Shown one piece after another: positions 1 through 9,269 of a stretch of DNA of 64,000 nucleotides. Under the pieces are notes generated by a model. That model ran no database searches. It was given only the letters and a program-made list of their open reading frames with translations, and had not been told where the DNA came from. Numbering within the stretch: position 1 is the stretch's first letter; each line of letters begins with the position of its first letter. Origin of the DNA: Parazoarcus communis SWub3 = DSM 12120 (lineage in GTDB: Bacteria > Pseudomonadota > Gammaproteobacteria > Burkholderiales > Rhodocyclaceae); assembly GCF_003226565.1 (NCBI RefSeq), contig NZ_QKOE01000005.1, positions 110,846 to 174,845 on the forward strand. The letters run 5' to 3'. Both the position numbers and the translations under genes were made by a program.

Positions 1-671
1 ACCACGATCATCGCTGCCCACACCGCCATCGCGCCCAGATTGACGCCGACTGCGCGCATGCTGGTCATGGCAGCGGTGATGTTGTCGGTCTTGCGGTCCA
101 TGACCATCGGGATCGCGACCGCCATCAGCGAGAACACGATGGCAGCCAGGATGCCACCCACCACCATGTAGGCCACGACAAAGTGCAGGTAATCGCCAGA
201 CAGGAACACATCGCTGTAGAAGTTGGCCAGATCAGGGACATTGCCCTGGTAGAACAGCGCGAACAGAATGGCGGAGATCCGTTCCCAGCCGATCAGCGCA
301 ATCGCAAGGAAAACCCCGAAGTAGGCTAGTCCGTCGCTGTGCTCTCGCAGGCCGGACAGCGAGTCGGCGAAACTTGCCGGACGCCCTGCATCATGCCGGC
401 GCGAGATCTCGTACAAGCCTGCTGCAGCAAGTGGGCCGACCAGGAAGAAGCCTGACACCGCGGCGGTGAACAGGTAGGGCATATCGGCGGCGTAGGCGAG
501 GATGAGATAGCCGAGCACGGCGAAGAACAGCCCGTAACTCAGGCTGGCGACCAGATTGTCGCGCATGTCGCTCATGCCCATTGCCAGCCATCGGAATGGT
601 CGCGAGGCTTCGACATGTCGAACCTGCGGCATGTTGAAATGCTGGTCGAGCGGGTGAAATGACTTGTCCAT
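1..671 (-). CDS. DUF2189 family integral membrane protein (3' end outside window)
   Basis: The frame is open on the minus strand from an ATG at 671 to the window edge, giving about 223 residues without the C-terminus. A GGAGG ribosome site lies about 5 bases before the ATG. After a short soluble N-terminus (MDKSFHPLDQHFNMPQVRHV) the protein shows several hydrophobic stretches (YGLFFAVLGYLILAYA, LFTAAVSGFFLVGPLAAAGL, YFGVFLAIALIGW, FVVAYMVVGGILAAIVFSL). This hydropathy and the sequence style match DUF2189 proteins, roughly 250-residue multi-pass inner-membrane proteins of unknown function. The downstream neighbour is not visible. The family assignment rests on recall of the sequence pattern, and no biochemical role is proposed. 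Confidence 0.75.
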   Translation of the reverse strand, partial: MDKSFHPLDQHFNMPQVRHVEASRPFRWLAMGMSDMRDNLVASLSYGLFFAVLGYLILAYAADMPYLFTAAVSGFFLVGPLAAAGLYEISRRHDAGRPASFADSLSGLREHSDGLAYFGVFLAIALIGWERISAILFALFYQGNVPDLANFYSDVFLSGDYLHFVVAYMVVGGILAAIVFSLMAVAIPMVMDRKTDNITAAMTSMRAVGVNLGAMAVWAAMIV

Positions 672-806
672 GGCAACCTCCATCGGGATAAGGAATGCCG
701 GGCGTCGCCCTGTTGCTCGGGGATCGCTCCCGGCATGCTCTTAGAGAATGCGCATGCAAAAGAGTTCGCGGTTTTTTCCAGCGGTCTGGCCGACCGTCTG
801 GTCCGC

Positions 807-2072
807 TTAGGGTGTTGCAGGCCTCCAGATGTTGCGACAGCCTGTTTCACGCAGGAACAGGCTCGACAGCAGGCCGATCAGACCCGCAAGTGCGATCAGA
901 CCAATGCCAAGGCGGAAGTCCGTTACCGAGTAGATACGCACGCCATCGACGATCGTGCCGTCCCATCCCAGGTCCATGATGGCGCCGACTGCAGGCTGCA
1001 GCAGCGCACCGGCCAGGAAGCCGCCCATGTTGGTCACGCTGGTGCTCATGCCCGACAACTGGGGTGGATTGACCTCCTTGGCGCAGGCCCAGGTCAGCGC
1101 AAAGCTGGCGGTGGCGATGCCCATCAAGCCGAACAGGGTGTAGGTCAGGCCGATCGGCATGCGCACTGCCGACAGCCAGACCAGCCATAGCAGGAAGTAC
1201 AACAGACTGGCACCGATCAGCACCGGCTTGCGTCGACCGAGTCGGTCGGACAGGCTGCCAATGGCCAGGCAACCCACGGCGAAGCCGGCAAAGTAGAGCG
1301 ACAGGTGACTGGCCGCCTCCACGCGCGTGAGCTTGTGTACCTGCACCAGATAGGGGGTGGCCCACAGTCCGGCAAAGGCGAAGAAGCTGCCGGCCAGGCC
1401 AAAGTTGGTCCACACGGCGGGCCAGGTTGCACGGTTGCGCAGTACGCCGTTCAAGCCATTGACGATCACGGTGCGGTCGAAGCGCGGCTTGGCGTCGGTG
1501 TCGGTCGTCTGGTCCTGTATCAACAGGAAGGAGCCGACCGCGATCAGCACCGAGATTGCAGCGAGCGCGAAGTAGATGCCGCGCCACGATACGTGCTCGG
1601 CCAGCGCAGCAAGCGGCGCACCGGCCAGCATCGAGCCGAGGTTGCCCAGCAGCATGGCCAGCCCCACCAGGGTTGCAAAACGGCGCTCGTCGAACCACAC
1701 CGCAATCAGCTTCAGCATGGCGATGAACACGACGGAGACGCCCAGGCCGATCAGCGTACGACCGACCAGCGCGGCCTGCAGGCCGTCGGCCATGCCGAAC
1801 AGACCGCTGCCGGCAGCTGCGATCAGGCTACCGATGACCAGGATGCGCCGAGCGCCGAGTGTATCGACGAGGATGCCGGTGGGGACCTGCATCAGCGTGT
1901 AGACATAGAAATAGGTGGCTGCCAGCGCACCCAGCGAGGCTGCGCTGGTCTGGAAGGCCAGCGCCAGATCCTGGGCGATGCCGGCCGGCGCGAAGCGATG
2001 GAAGAAGGACAGGATATAGGCAGCGATGACAATGGCCATCGCCAGCCCACGACCGGAAGTCTGGCTGTTCAT
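807..2072 (-). CDS. Major facilitator superfamily transporter
   Basis: A 421-residue protein with about 12 hydrophobic helices, the normal MFS length. The loop signature is visible twice: GILVDTLGARR (residues 66-76, between helices 2 and 3) and the pseudo-symmetric GSLSDRLGRRKP between helices 8 and 9. That places it in the inner membrane as a secondary transporter. The arrangement resembles bacterial anion/organic-acid MFS carriers, but I cannot name the substrate. It lies about 110 bases downstream of purC on the same strand, separated by GC-rich hairpins, so co-transcription with purC is uncertain. Base composition is like that of its neighbours. Confidence 0.85.
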   Translation of the reverse strand: MNSQTSGRGLAMAIVIAAYILSFFHRFAPAGIAQDLALAFQTSAASLGALAATYFYVYTLMQVPTGILVDTLGARRILVIGSLIAAAGSGLFGMADGLQAALVGRTLIGLGVSVVFIAMLKLIAVWFDERRFATLVGLAMLLGNLGSMLAGAPLAALAEHVSWRGIYFALAAISVLIAVGSFLLIQDQTTDTDAKPRFDRTVIVNGLNGVLRNRATWPAVWTNFGLAGSFFAFAGLWATPYLVQVHKLTRVEAASHLSLYFAGFAVGCLAIGSLSDRLGRRKPVLIGASLLYFLLWLVWLSAVRMPIGLTYTLFGLMGIATASFALTWACAKEVNPPQLSGMSTSVTNMGGFLAGALLQPAVGAIMDLGWDGTIVDGVRIYSVTDFRLGIGLIALAGLIGLLSSLFLRETGCRNIWRPATP

Positions 2073-2148
2073 GCTGTCTCCGCGGGGCGCTCGGCCCTCG
2101 TTCTGATTGTTGTATTTGTACGGCCCCGTGCGAGCGGGGCGCGTGATG

Positions 2149-2172
2149 CCCCTCCCCTGTGTCGGGGAGGGG
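2149..2172 (-). terminator. GC-rich hairpin after purC
   Basis: A perfect 9-bp stem (CCCCTCCCC / GGGGAGGGG) with a 6-base loop starts a few bases beyond the purC stop. There is no T-run after it on the minus strand, so it may be a weak or factor-assisted terminator, or a 3'-end stabiliser. A second stem (GCCCC/GGGGC) follows at about 2123-2140. Confidence 0.4.
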
Positions 2173-2179
2173 GCGCCGG

Positions 2180-3115
2180 TCAGGCCCAGGCCTGACCGGT
2201 CAGGCGGGTGAAGGCCTCACGGTACTTGGCGGCAGTGTGCTCGATGACGTCTGCCGGAAGATTGGGACCCGGTGCTTTCTTGTTCCAGTCCAGGGTCTCG
2301 AGGTAGTCGCGCACATACTGCTTGTCGTAGGACGGCGGACTGATGCCTTCGCGGTAGCTGTCGGCGGGCCAGAAACGCGAGGAGTCCGGTGTCAGGGCTT
2401 CGTCAATCAGGTGCAGGGTGCCGGCCTTGTCGATGCCAAACTCGAACTTGGTGTCGGCAATGATGATGCCGCGGGTGGCAGCGTAGTCCGCAGCCTGGGT
2501 GTAGAGCGCGATTGCGGCCTGACGTGCTTCTTCGGCCAGCGCCGCGCCGTGCTTGCCTGTGCCGTTGAGGGCGTCGGCAAGCTCGCGTTCGCAGTTGACC
2601 TGAGCCTGGGCGAAGGAGATGTTCTCGTCGTGATCACCGACTTCGGCCTTCGACGCCGGGGTGAAGATGGGTGCGGGCAGCCTGGCGGCCTGTTGCAGCC
2701 CGGCGGGCAACGCGATTCCGCAGATTGCGCCGGTATCCTGATAATCCTTCCAGCCGGAGCCGATGACATAGCCACGCACGACCGCCTCGATCGGTAGCGG
2801 CTTAAGACGCTTGACCACCAGCGCGCGGCCGCGGACCTGCTCACGTTCGTCGGCTGCGACCACGGTTTCCGGGTCGATACCGGTCAGCTGGTTGGGCACG
2901 ATGTGGCCCAGCTTGGCAAACCAGAAATTGGCCATCGCCGTCAGTACCTTGCCCTTGTCGGGAATCGGATTGGGCAGGATCACATCGAAGGCCGAAAGCC
3001 GGTCGCTGGTGACGATCAGCAGGGTGGCGTCGTCGATCGCGTAGATGTCACGCACCTTGCCGCGGCCAAGCAGGGGCAGGCTCTTGATGGAGGATTCAAA
3101 AAGCGGAGTGGTCAC
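2180..3115 (-). CDS. purC: Phosphoribosylaminoimidazole-succinocarboxamide synthase (SAICAR synthetase)
   Basis: Joins aspartate to CAIR with ATP to give SAICAR in cytosolic purine biosynthesis. Family motifs are present in order: GRGKVRDIY near the N-terminus (nucleotide site), [33 protein letters not shown] and [14 protein letters not shown]. The length of 311 residues is normal for the longer, eukaryote-like PurC of betaproteobacteria. I chose the GTG at 3115 ([20 protein letters not shown]) because homologues begin this way; a TTG at 3133 would add six residues. In many betaproteobacteria purC directly follows pyk-fba. Here it is about 21 kb away from fba, with the cbb operon and signalling genes in between. 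Confidence 0.95.
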   Translation of the reverse strand: MTTPLFESSIKSLPLLGRGKVRDIYAIDDATLLIVTSDRLSAFDVILPNPIPDKGKVLTAMANFWFAKLGHIVPNQLTGIDPETVVAADEREQVRGRALVVKRLKPLPIEAVVRGYVIGSGWKDYQDTGAICGIALPAGLQQAARLPAPIFTPASKAEVGDHDENISFAQAQVNCERELADALNGTGKHGAALAEEARQAAIALYTQAADYAATRGIIIADTKFEFGIDKAGTLHLIDEALTPDSSRFWPADSYREGISPPSYDKQYVRDYLETLDWNKKAPGPNLPADVIEHTAAKYREAFTRLTGQAWA

Positions 3116-3328
3116 GACAGGGATTCCGAGCAAGTCAAAGCGCGATTATCCTAGAAACCGCAGTTGGACGCACTCGAAGCGAGAGCGGGCATTCAGCCCG
3201 CACGGCGGTCCGTTGTGCGCCAACGACGGCGCCTGCTGCCCCAGGAGGCTGCCCGACCATCCCGCAGCGTGTTTACGCACACCGGGTCTCGGTCGTCCGG
3301 GTTCCGGCAAGGGGGCAGGCAATCATCG

Positions 3329-4621
3329 TCAGTGGGGTGCGTGCTCTTCCGCACTCAGGGCCTTGCGCATCTTGCGCAGGCTGATTGCGACCAGACCGGC
3401 GATCACCGGGATCGAAATGGCGGTGATGATTTCCGGCGTTGCTGGCGCGATGTAGTCCTTGCCGCCCTTGGCCATATAGTTGACCAGTTGCGAGGCGTAA
3501 TAGGTGATGGCTACCACTGACAGGCCTTCCACTGTTTCCTGCAGGTGCAACTGGATCTTGGCGCGGCGGTTCATCTGCGCCAGCAACTCCTGGTTCTGGC
3601 GTTCCAGCTCGATATCCACCCGGGTGCGCAACAACTGCGAGTTGCGTGCGATCCGGCCAGAAAGGTCCTCCTGCCGGTTGGCAATGGTGGCGCAGGTGTT
3701 GATTGCCGGCGTGAGGCGGCGCTCCATGAACTCGCGAATGGTGGGAAAGCCGGCCAGGCGGACTTCACGCAACTCGTCGATGCGTTGCTGCACCAGCCGG
3801 TAGTAAGCGGCCGCGGCACCAAAGCGGAAGGTGGTGCGCGCCACCGAGCGTTCTACATCGGCGGCCAGCCGGGTCAGGCGGCCGAGCATCACCCGGTCGT
3901 CGTCCGAGGTACGGGCCTGCTCCAGACCATCCATCAGATCGGCCAGTTCGTCTTCGGCACGGGACAGCAGGCGCCCCACTTCCTTTGCGACCGGGAAGGC
4001 CAGCAGCGCCATGACGCGGTAGGTCTCGATCTCGACCAGACGTTGAACCATGCGGCCTGCCTGACGTGGGGTCAGCCCGGCATCGAGCAGCAGAAAGCGC
4101 GAGAAGCCGTCATGAATGTGAAAGTCGGTAAACACCCAGCCCGCCCCGTCGGCGACCTGCGCTGCGACCAGCGTCTTGCCGTGGGGTGACACCTGCTGCA
4201 TGACCGACGCTGGTGGCACGTCGTTGACCGAGCGTAACTCGATATGGCTGGCGGCAATCAGTTGTCCTGGAATGTCCTTGCGCCAGCTTGCCGGTACGGC
4301 GAGCAGGGCGTGTTCGTCGGCTGCATCACCCTGCTCGATATGGCGGAAGAAGGTGTAGCTGGAGAACTCGTTGTGACGCTCCCACTTCAGCCGGAAACGG
4401 CCGGCGTCGAGCGACACATGGCCGGTTGATGTATCGGGTGTGGGCAGACCAAGCTGTTCGGCGAGCAGGGCCAGATGGCTGGCCTCACGGCCTGCGCTGC
4501 CCTCGTGGTGAAGTACTGCCAGGTAGCTGATGAACTCAGGGGTGTCCAGTGGCACGGGAGGTCGGGCGTGGACCTCGTCGTTGAGCGACTGGCGCAAGGG
4601 GTGTTGGTCGAATGCGGGCAT
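3329..4621 (-). CDS. DUF3422 family membrane-anchored protein
   Basis: A 430-residue protein whose opening (MPAFDQHPLRQSLNDEVHARPP) and body (e.g. FHIHDGFSRFLLLDAGLTPRQAGRMVQRL) match the DUF3422 family. Two hydrophobic segments sit near the C-terminus (VVAITYYASQLVNYMA and EIITAISIPVIAGLVAISL), preceded by a long helical, coiled-coil-like region rich in charged residues (RTRVDIELERQNQELLAQMNRR). This predicts a large cytoplasmic part anchored by a C-terminal helical hairpin. The ATG at 4621 is preferred over an upstream in-frame ATG at 4696 because family members start with this sequence. The function is not established; the gene appears to be a single transcription unit. Confidence 0.8.
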   Translation of the reverse strand: MPAFDQHPLRQSLNDEVHARPPVPLDTPEFISYLAVLHHEGSAGREASHLALLAEQLGLPTPDTSTGHVSLDAGRFRLKWERHNEFSSYTFFRHIEQGDAADEHALLAVPASWRKDIPGQLIAASHIELRSVNDVPPASVMQQVSPHGKTLVAAQVADGAGWVFTDFHIHDGFSRFLLLDAGLTPRQAGRMVQRLVEIETYRVMALLAFPVAKEVGRLLSRAEDELADLMDGLEQARTSDDDRVMLGRLTRLAADVERSVARTTFRFGAAAAYYRLVQQRIDELREVRLAGFPTIREFMERRLTPAINTCATIANRQEDLSGRIARNSQLLRTRVDIELERQNQELLAQMNRRAKIQLHLQETVEGLSVVAITYYASQLVNYMAKGGKDYIAPATPEIITAISIPVIAGLVAISLRKMRKALSAEEHAPH

Positions 4622-4741
4622 GGTGGCGGGCGGGCATGATGGCGTCCTCGCTCGGACGGAATGCCGCATTCTTGCCCAGGGGTGCGATGGTGACAAGCAT
4701 CGCGACTTGCGCTGCTGCGACGCGGGGCAAAGCTTACAGGG

Positions 4742-5380
4742 TCAGGGCAGCGCTTGCAGGGCATGCAGCTTGAAGCCGATGCGGATCTCGTTTCCGACGA
4801 TGGCGTAGTCGGCCCACTCGCCCTCGCCAATGGAGAAATCCCCGCGCTTGAGGACGAAGCTGCCGTCCACCACCGCGGTGCGACCCTGCGGGGTGAAGGT
4901 GAAGGGCGCGGTTACGGGGCGGCTACGGCCCTTTATCGTGAGCGTGCCGGTGGCTTCGTAACGGTTGCCGCCCAGGGCCTTGATCGAGCTGGCTTCAAAA
5001 TGCGCTTTGGGATGCTTGGCGGTATCGAACCAGGTGGGGGCCTTGACCTCGCTGTTGGCCTCGGTGGAGCCGGTGTCGATGCTTGACAGTTCGAGCTGAA
5101 GCACCGCACGGGCGGTTTCGGGCCGGGCGGGATCGAAGCGGATGTCCGCAGTGAAGCCGCTGAAGTGCCCGTCCATGCCGACTCCCATCTGGGTGTAGTG
5201 GAAGCTGATCTGGCTGGCTACGGTATCGATCCGGGTGAATTCGGCCGCCAGGGCACTGCTGGTCATCATCCCGCCAGCAAGCAGCCAAGCGGCTGCGCTG
5301 GCAATGAGGGGGAGGCGCCATGAGCGCAAGGGGCGTGACATGCGTGTGATGCTGCGATCGGAGGTGGGGGCGGAGTGCAT
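4742..5380 (-). CDS. YceI-family periplasmic lipid-binding-like protein
   Basis: A 212-residue exported protein. The ATG at 5380 is supported by AGGAG six bases upstream. An N-terminal signal peptide (hydrophobic LPLIASAAAWLLAGGMM, cleavage probably after SALA or ALAA) precedes a YceI lipocalin-like barrel, with family segments FTRIDTVASQISFHYTQMG, ADIRFDPARPETA, SSIDTGSTEANSEV, PTWFDTAKHPKAHFEAS and KGRSRPVTAPFTF. YceI proteins bind polyisoprenoid-type lipids in the periplasm. The gene lies 26 bases downstream of a cytochrome b561 gene, a recurrent pairing that suggests a quinone or isoprenoid redox role. It is the last gene of a three-gene minus-strand set. Confidence 0.9.
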   Translation of the reverse strand: MHSAPTSDRSITRMSRPLRSWRLPLIASAAAWLLAGGMMTSSALAAEFTRIDTVASQISFHYTQMGVGMDGHFSGFTADIRFDPARPETARAVLQLELSSIDTGSTEANSEVKAPTWFDTAKHPKAHFEASSIKALGGNRYEATGTLTIKGRSRPVTAPFTFTPQGRTAVVDGSFVLKRGDFSIGEGEWADYAIVGNEIRIGFKLHALQALP

Positions 5381-5406
5381 TGGGGGCTCCTGTTGAAAGT
5401 GGTGCT

Positions 5407-5943
5407 TCACTTCCGGGCGCTCGGCAGCATGCGGCTCAGGATGTCGTCGCGGTCGATGAAGCGGTGTTTGAGGGCGGCACCAATGTGGGCGATGACGAGG
5501 GCGGCAAGTACGTAGTTGAGCGTCATGTGCAGCCACTGCAGCTGGTCGCCGAGCTCCGCATTTTTTGCCACCAGATCAGGCAGCGGCAGCAGACCGAACC
5601 AGACGGTCTGAAAGCCCTTGGCCGAGCTCATCAGCCAGCCACTGAGCGGAATGGCGATCATCAGCACATAAAGCAGTGCATGGGTCAGGTGGGCAATGAC
5701 GCGCAATATCGCGGGCATGCTCATGGGCAAGGGCGGAGGCGGGTGGCCAAGACGCCAGCCGAGCCGGAACAGCACCAGCAGGAACAGGCTGACCCCGGCC
5801 CATTTGTGCCAGGAATACAGCTTCAGCTTGTAGGGTGACAGCGGCAGATCGGTCATGTACAGCCCGAGCCCGAAGGCACCGAACAGACCGAGCGCGACCA
5901 GCCAGTGCAGCGAGATTGCAGTACGGGTGTAGCGCGTGTTCAT
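5407..5943 (-). CDS. Cytochrome b561 family inner-membrane di-heme protein
   Basis: A 178-residue protein with four predicted helices and the histidines expected to ligate b-type hemes: SLHWLVA in helix 1, YSWHKWAG before helix 2, LTHALLYVLM in helix 3 and WLHMTLNYVL plus IAHIGAALKHRF in helix 4. The length and His spacing match bacterial CybB-like cytochrome b561, which moves electrons between quinol and periplasmic acceptors. Its ATG overlaps the stop codon of the upstream dioxygenase gene (ATGA), so the two are translationally coupled. YceI follows after 26 bases. The physiological acceptor cannot be read from the sequence. Confidence 0.92.
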   Translation of the reverse strand: MNTRYTRTAISLHWLVALGLFGAFGLGLYMTDLPLSPYKLKLYSWHKWAGVSLFLLVLFRLGWRLGHPPPPLPMSMPAILRVIAHLTHALLYVLMIAIPLSGWLMSSAKGFQTVWFGLLPLPDLVAKNAELGDQLQWLHMTLNYVLAALVIAHIGAALKHRFIDRDDILSRMLPSARK

Positions 5944-6800
5944 TGCGGTGCTCCCGATGGGGTGGCAGAAAGCGCTTCAGTGGCCGTGGTCGATGTGTCA
6001 GCACCGGATGACGGGCCACCGAACACGAAGCTGTCCATGGAGAGTACGCCATACGTGGTGCCACCGCGCAGGCGACGAGCCTGCCGGCGTTCGCCTTGAG
6101 CGGCACCAAGTGCCAGGAACAGCGGCAGGAAGTGCTCATCCGTTGGGTGTGCGCGGAGGGCCGCGGGTGCCTGTCGGCGGTAATCGAACAGGGCGTCGAG
6201 GCGGTCCTGCTCGATCTGTGTCCATACCCAGTCGGCAAAGTGGCGGGCATAACCTTCGTCGGCATCCTGCGCGGCTTCGTCCCGGCGCAGTTCGTAAAGA
6301 TTGTGGGTCAGACTGCCGGAGCCAATGATCATGACACCCTGGTCGCGTAGCGGCGCGAGTGCCTGGCCCAGCTCGAACAGTGCCAGGGGTGAGGGCGTTG
6401 CCGGTTGCGATAGCTGGATCACCGGGATATCCGCCTCCGGATAGAGGTGCATCAGTGGCACCCAGGCCCCATGGTCGCGGCCGCGCTCCATGTTCAGTAC
6501 GGCATCCAGACCGGCGCGTGCCAGTACTTGTCGGGTGGCAACCGCAATATCGGGCGCGCCGGGCGCCGCGTAGCTCAGGCGGTAGAGCGCGGCGGGGAAG
6601 CCGCCGAAGTCGTGGACGGTGTCGAGCGCGGGTGCGGCCAGAATCTCGAGCTGGCGTGACATCCAGTGCGGTGATACCACGAGTACTGCGCGTGGCCGCG
6701 GCAGGTGATACCCCAGGTTGCTCAGTTGTGGCCCAAGCAGGCCGGGCTCCAGGGCAAAGGTCGGTGAACCGTGGGAGATGAACAGGCTGGCTTGTCTCAT
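5940..6800 (-). CDS. LigB/DODA-type extradiol ring-cleavage dioxygenase
   Basis: A 286-residue protein of the class III extradiol dioxygenase superfamily (YgiD/DOPA 4,5-dioxygenase-like). Probable metal and acid/base residues are visible in SHGSPTFAL near the start, VVSPHWMSRQLEI, RGRDHGAWVPL and IGSGSLTHNLYEL, the usual order for this family. It would use Fe(II) or Zn(II) and O2 on a catechol-type substrate in the cytosol; the substrate is unknown. I use the ATG at 6800 (MRQASLFISHGSP), the homologous start, although the frame is open further upstream. It leads a coupled unit with cytochrome b561 and YceI, and is divergent from a LysR gene that may regulate it. Confidence 0.85.
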   Translation of the reverse strand: MRQASLFISHGSPTFALEPGLLGPQLSNLGYHLPRPRAVLVVSPHWMSRQLEILAAPALDTVHDFGGFPAALYRLSYAAPGAPDIAVATRQVLARAGLDAVLNMERGRDHGAWVPLMHLYPEADIPVIQLSQPATPSPLALFELGQALAPLRDQGVMIIGSGSLTHNLYELRRDEAAQDADEGYARHFADWVWTQIEQDRLDALFDYRRQAPAALRAHPTDEHFLPLFLALGAAQGERRQARRLRGGTTYGVLSMDSFVFGGPSSGADTSTTATEALSATPSGAPQ

Positions 6801-7072
6801 GGTGCGGTCTGAATGACGTCTCTGTGCTGTGACTGTGGATGGTCGTACTCTATTGATAGATCTTGGCGTGATAAATATCGAATCCCATGATTGACTGTTT
6901 CGTTTTTTGAGACAATTGTTGCCGTTGTGGCGCGAATGATCGCAACTTCTGCCGTGATGCCTGCTGTGGATCCCGGTCAGGGACGCAGTGCCGCACAAAG
7001 GCGCATGTTTGCCTTGGGGGCGCTTACGGTCAGATCCGCTTTGCAGTGCAGGATTTTTCCCTGGATGAAGGT
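6801..7072. promoter_or_regulatory. Divergent promoter region between dioxygenase operon and lysR
   Basis: A 272-base gap without a convincing gene. It is AT-richer than its flanks around 6845-6915 and contains a small palindrome, GATAAATATC (6871-6880), near ATTGATAGATC, a plausible zone for a LysR-type (T-N11-A) site. A divergent LysR gene commonly controls the facing operon; here that is inference. I could not define -35/-10 boxes with confidence. Confidence 0.4.
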
Positions 7073-7975
7073 ATGGATCGCTTTCGCGAAATGAACAGCT
7101 TTGTCGCCGTCGTCGAATGCGGCAGCTTCGTCGCCGCCGCCGAGGTGCTGCGCGCATCGAAGGCGGCTGTTTCCCGCGCGGTGATGGAGCTTGAGGCCCG
7201 GCTCGGTGCACGCCTGCTGCAGCGCACGACGCGACGCTTGTCGCTGACCGAGGCCGGGCGCGCCTATTACGGACACTGCAAGCAGATCCTTGCCGAGCTT
7301 GAAGAGGCCGAGCGTGCTGTCGGACAGGTCACCGGCCACCCGGTGGGCCGTCTGCGCATCAACGCACCGTTTTCCTTCGGTCTGCTGCATCTTGCTTCGC
7401 AGTGGGGCGGATTCATGGAGCGCTATCCGGATGTCGACCTCGAGGTGACGCTTTCCGACCGGCTCGTCGATGTGGTCGAGGAAGGCTATGACCTGGTGAT
7501 CCGTATCAGCCGGCTGCAGGACTCCTCGCTGGTTCATCGGCGCCTGGCGACGACCCGCATCGTGCTCTGCGCCAGTCCGGAATATCTGGCGCGCCACGGT
7601 CGGCCTGCCAGCGTGGAAGACATTGCCCGCCATCCAGTCATTGCCTACAGCTATGCTGCACAGGGCGATGTCTGGCGTTTCGATACGCCGGACGGGCCCC
7701 GCGAGGTGCTGACCCGGCCGCGTATGCAGACCAATAATGGGGATACCTGCCGTGCGGTGGCGCTGGCGCATCAGGGACTGGTACTGCAACCGGATTTCCT
7801 GGTGGGGCGTGATCTGGCTGCCGGGCGCCTGGTAGAGGTGCTGCCCGACAGTCGCGGGGCTGAATTGGGGATCTACGCGGTATATCCGTCGCGCAAGCAC
7901 TTGTCGGTGAAGATTCGTGTGCTGGTCGATTACCTCGTCGCCGCGTTCGAGCGTCCCGGCTGGCAGGAACATTGA
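7073..7975 (+). CDS. LysR-type transcriptional regulator
   Basis: A 300-residue LTTR. The N-terminal winged helix-turn-helix occupies about residues 1-60 (MNSFVAVVECGSFVAAAE, SKAAVSRAVMELEARLGA, LLQRTTRRLSLTEAGRAYY). A periplasmic-binding-protein-like effector domain covers about 90-295 (GRLRINAPFSFGLLHL, VTLSDRLVDVVEEGYDLVIR). The sequence style resembles the CrgA/AaeR-like subgroup that acts on aromatic or quinone-related genes. The ATG at 7073 gives the standard LTTR N-terminus; a GTG at 7046 would add nine residues. It is divergent from the ring-cleavage dioxygenase/cytochrome b561/YceI unit, its most likely target. The effector is unknown. Confidence 0.9.
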   Translation: MDRFREMNSFVAVVECGSFVAAAEVLRASKAAVSRAVMELEARLGARLLQRTTRRLSLTEAGRAYYGHCKQILAELEEAERAVGQVTGHPVGRLRINAPFSFGLLHLASQWGGFMERYPDVDLEVTLSDRLVDVVEEGYDLVIRISRLQDSSLVHRRLATTRIVLCASPEYLARHGRPASVEDIARHPVIAYSYAAQGDVWRFDTPDGPREVLTRPRMQTNNGDTCRAVALAHQGLVLQPDFLVGRDLAAGRLVEVLPDSRGAELGIYAVYPSRKHLSVKIRVLVDYLVAAFERPGWQEH

Positions 7976-8090
7976 TTTCCACTCGTGCTGTCAGGCGGCT
8001 GGCGGTGCCAGTGGGCGTCCGCACCGGATTGCCAGTATCCTTGCAAGCGGGGTGCGGAATGAAAGCGATAACAGCGTGGTGCGAGAGACA

Positions 8091-9265
<1,175 letters not shown>

Positions 9266-9269
<4 letters not shown>

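Noticed and set aside
6891-7094. Small plus-strand frame in the dioxygenase/lysR gap
   Set aside because: No ribosome site, no recognisable sequence, and it overlaps the LysR start in another frame.
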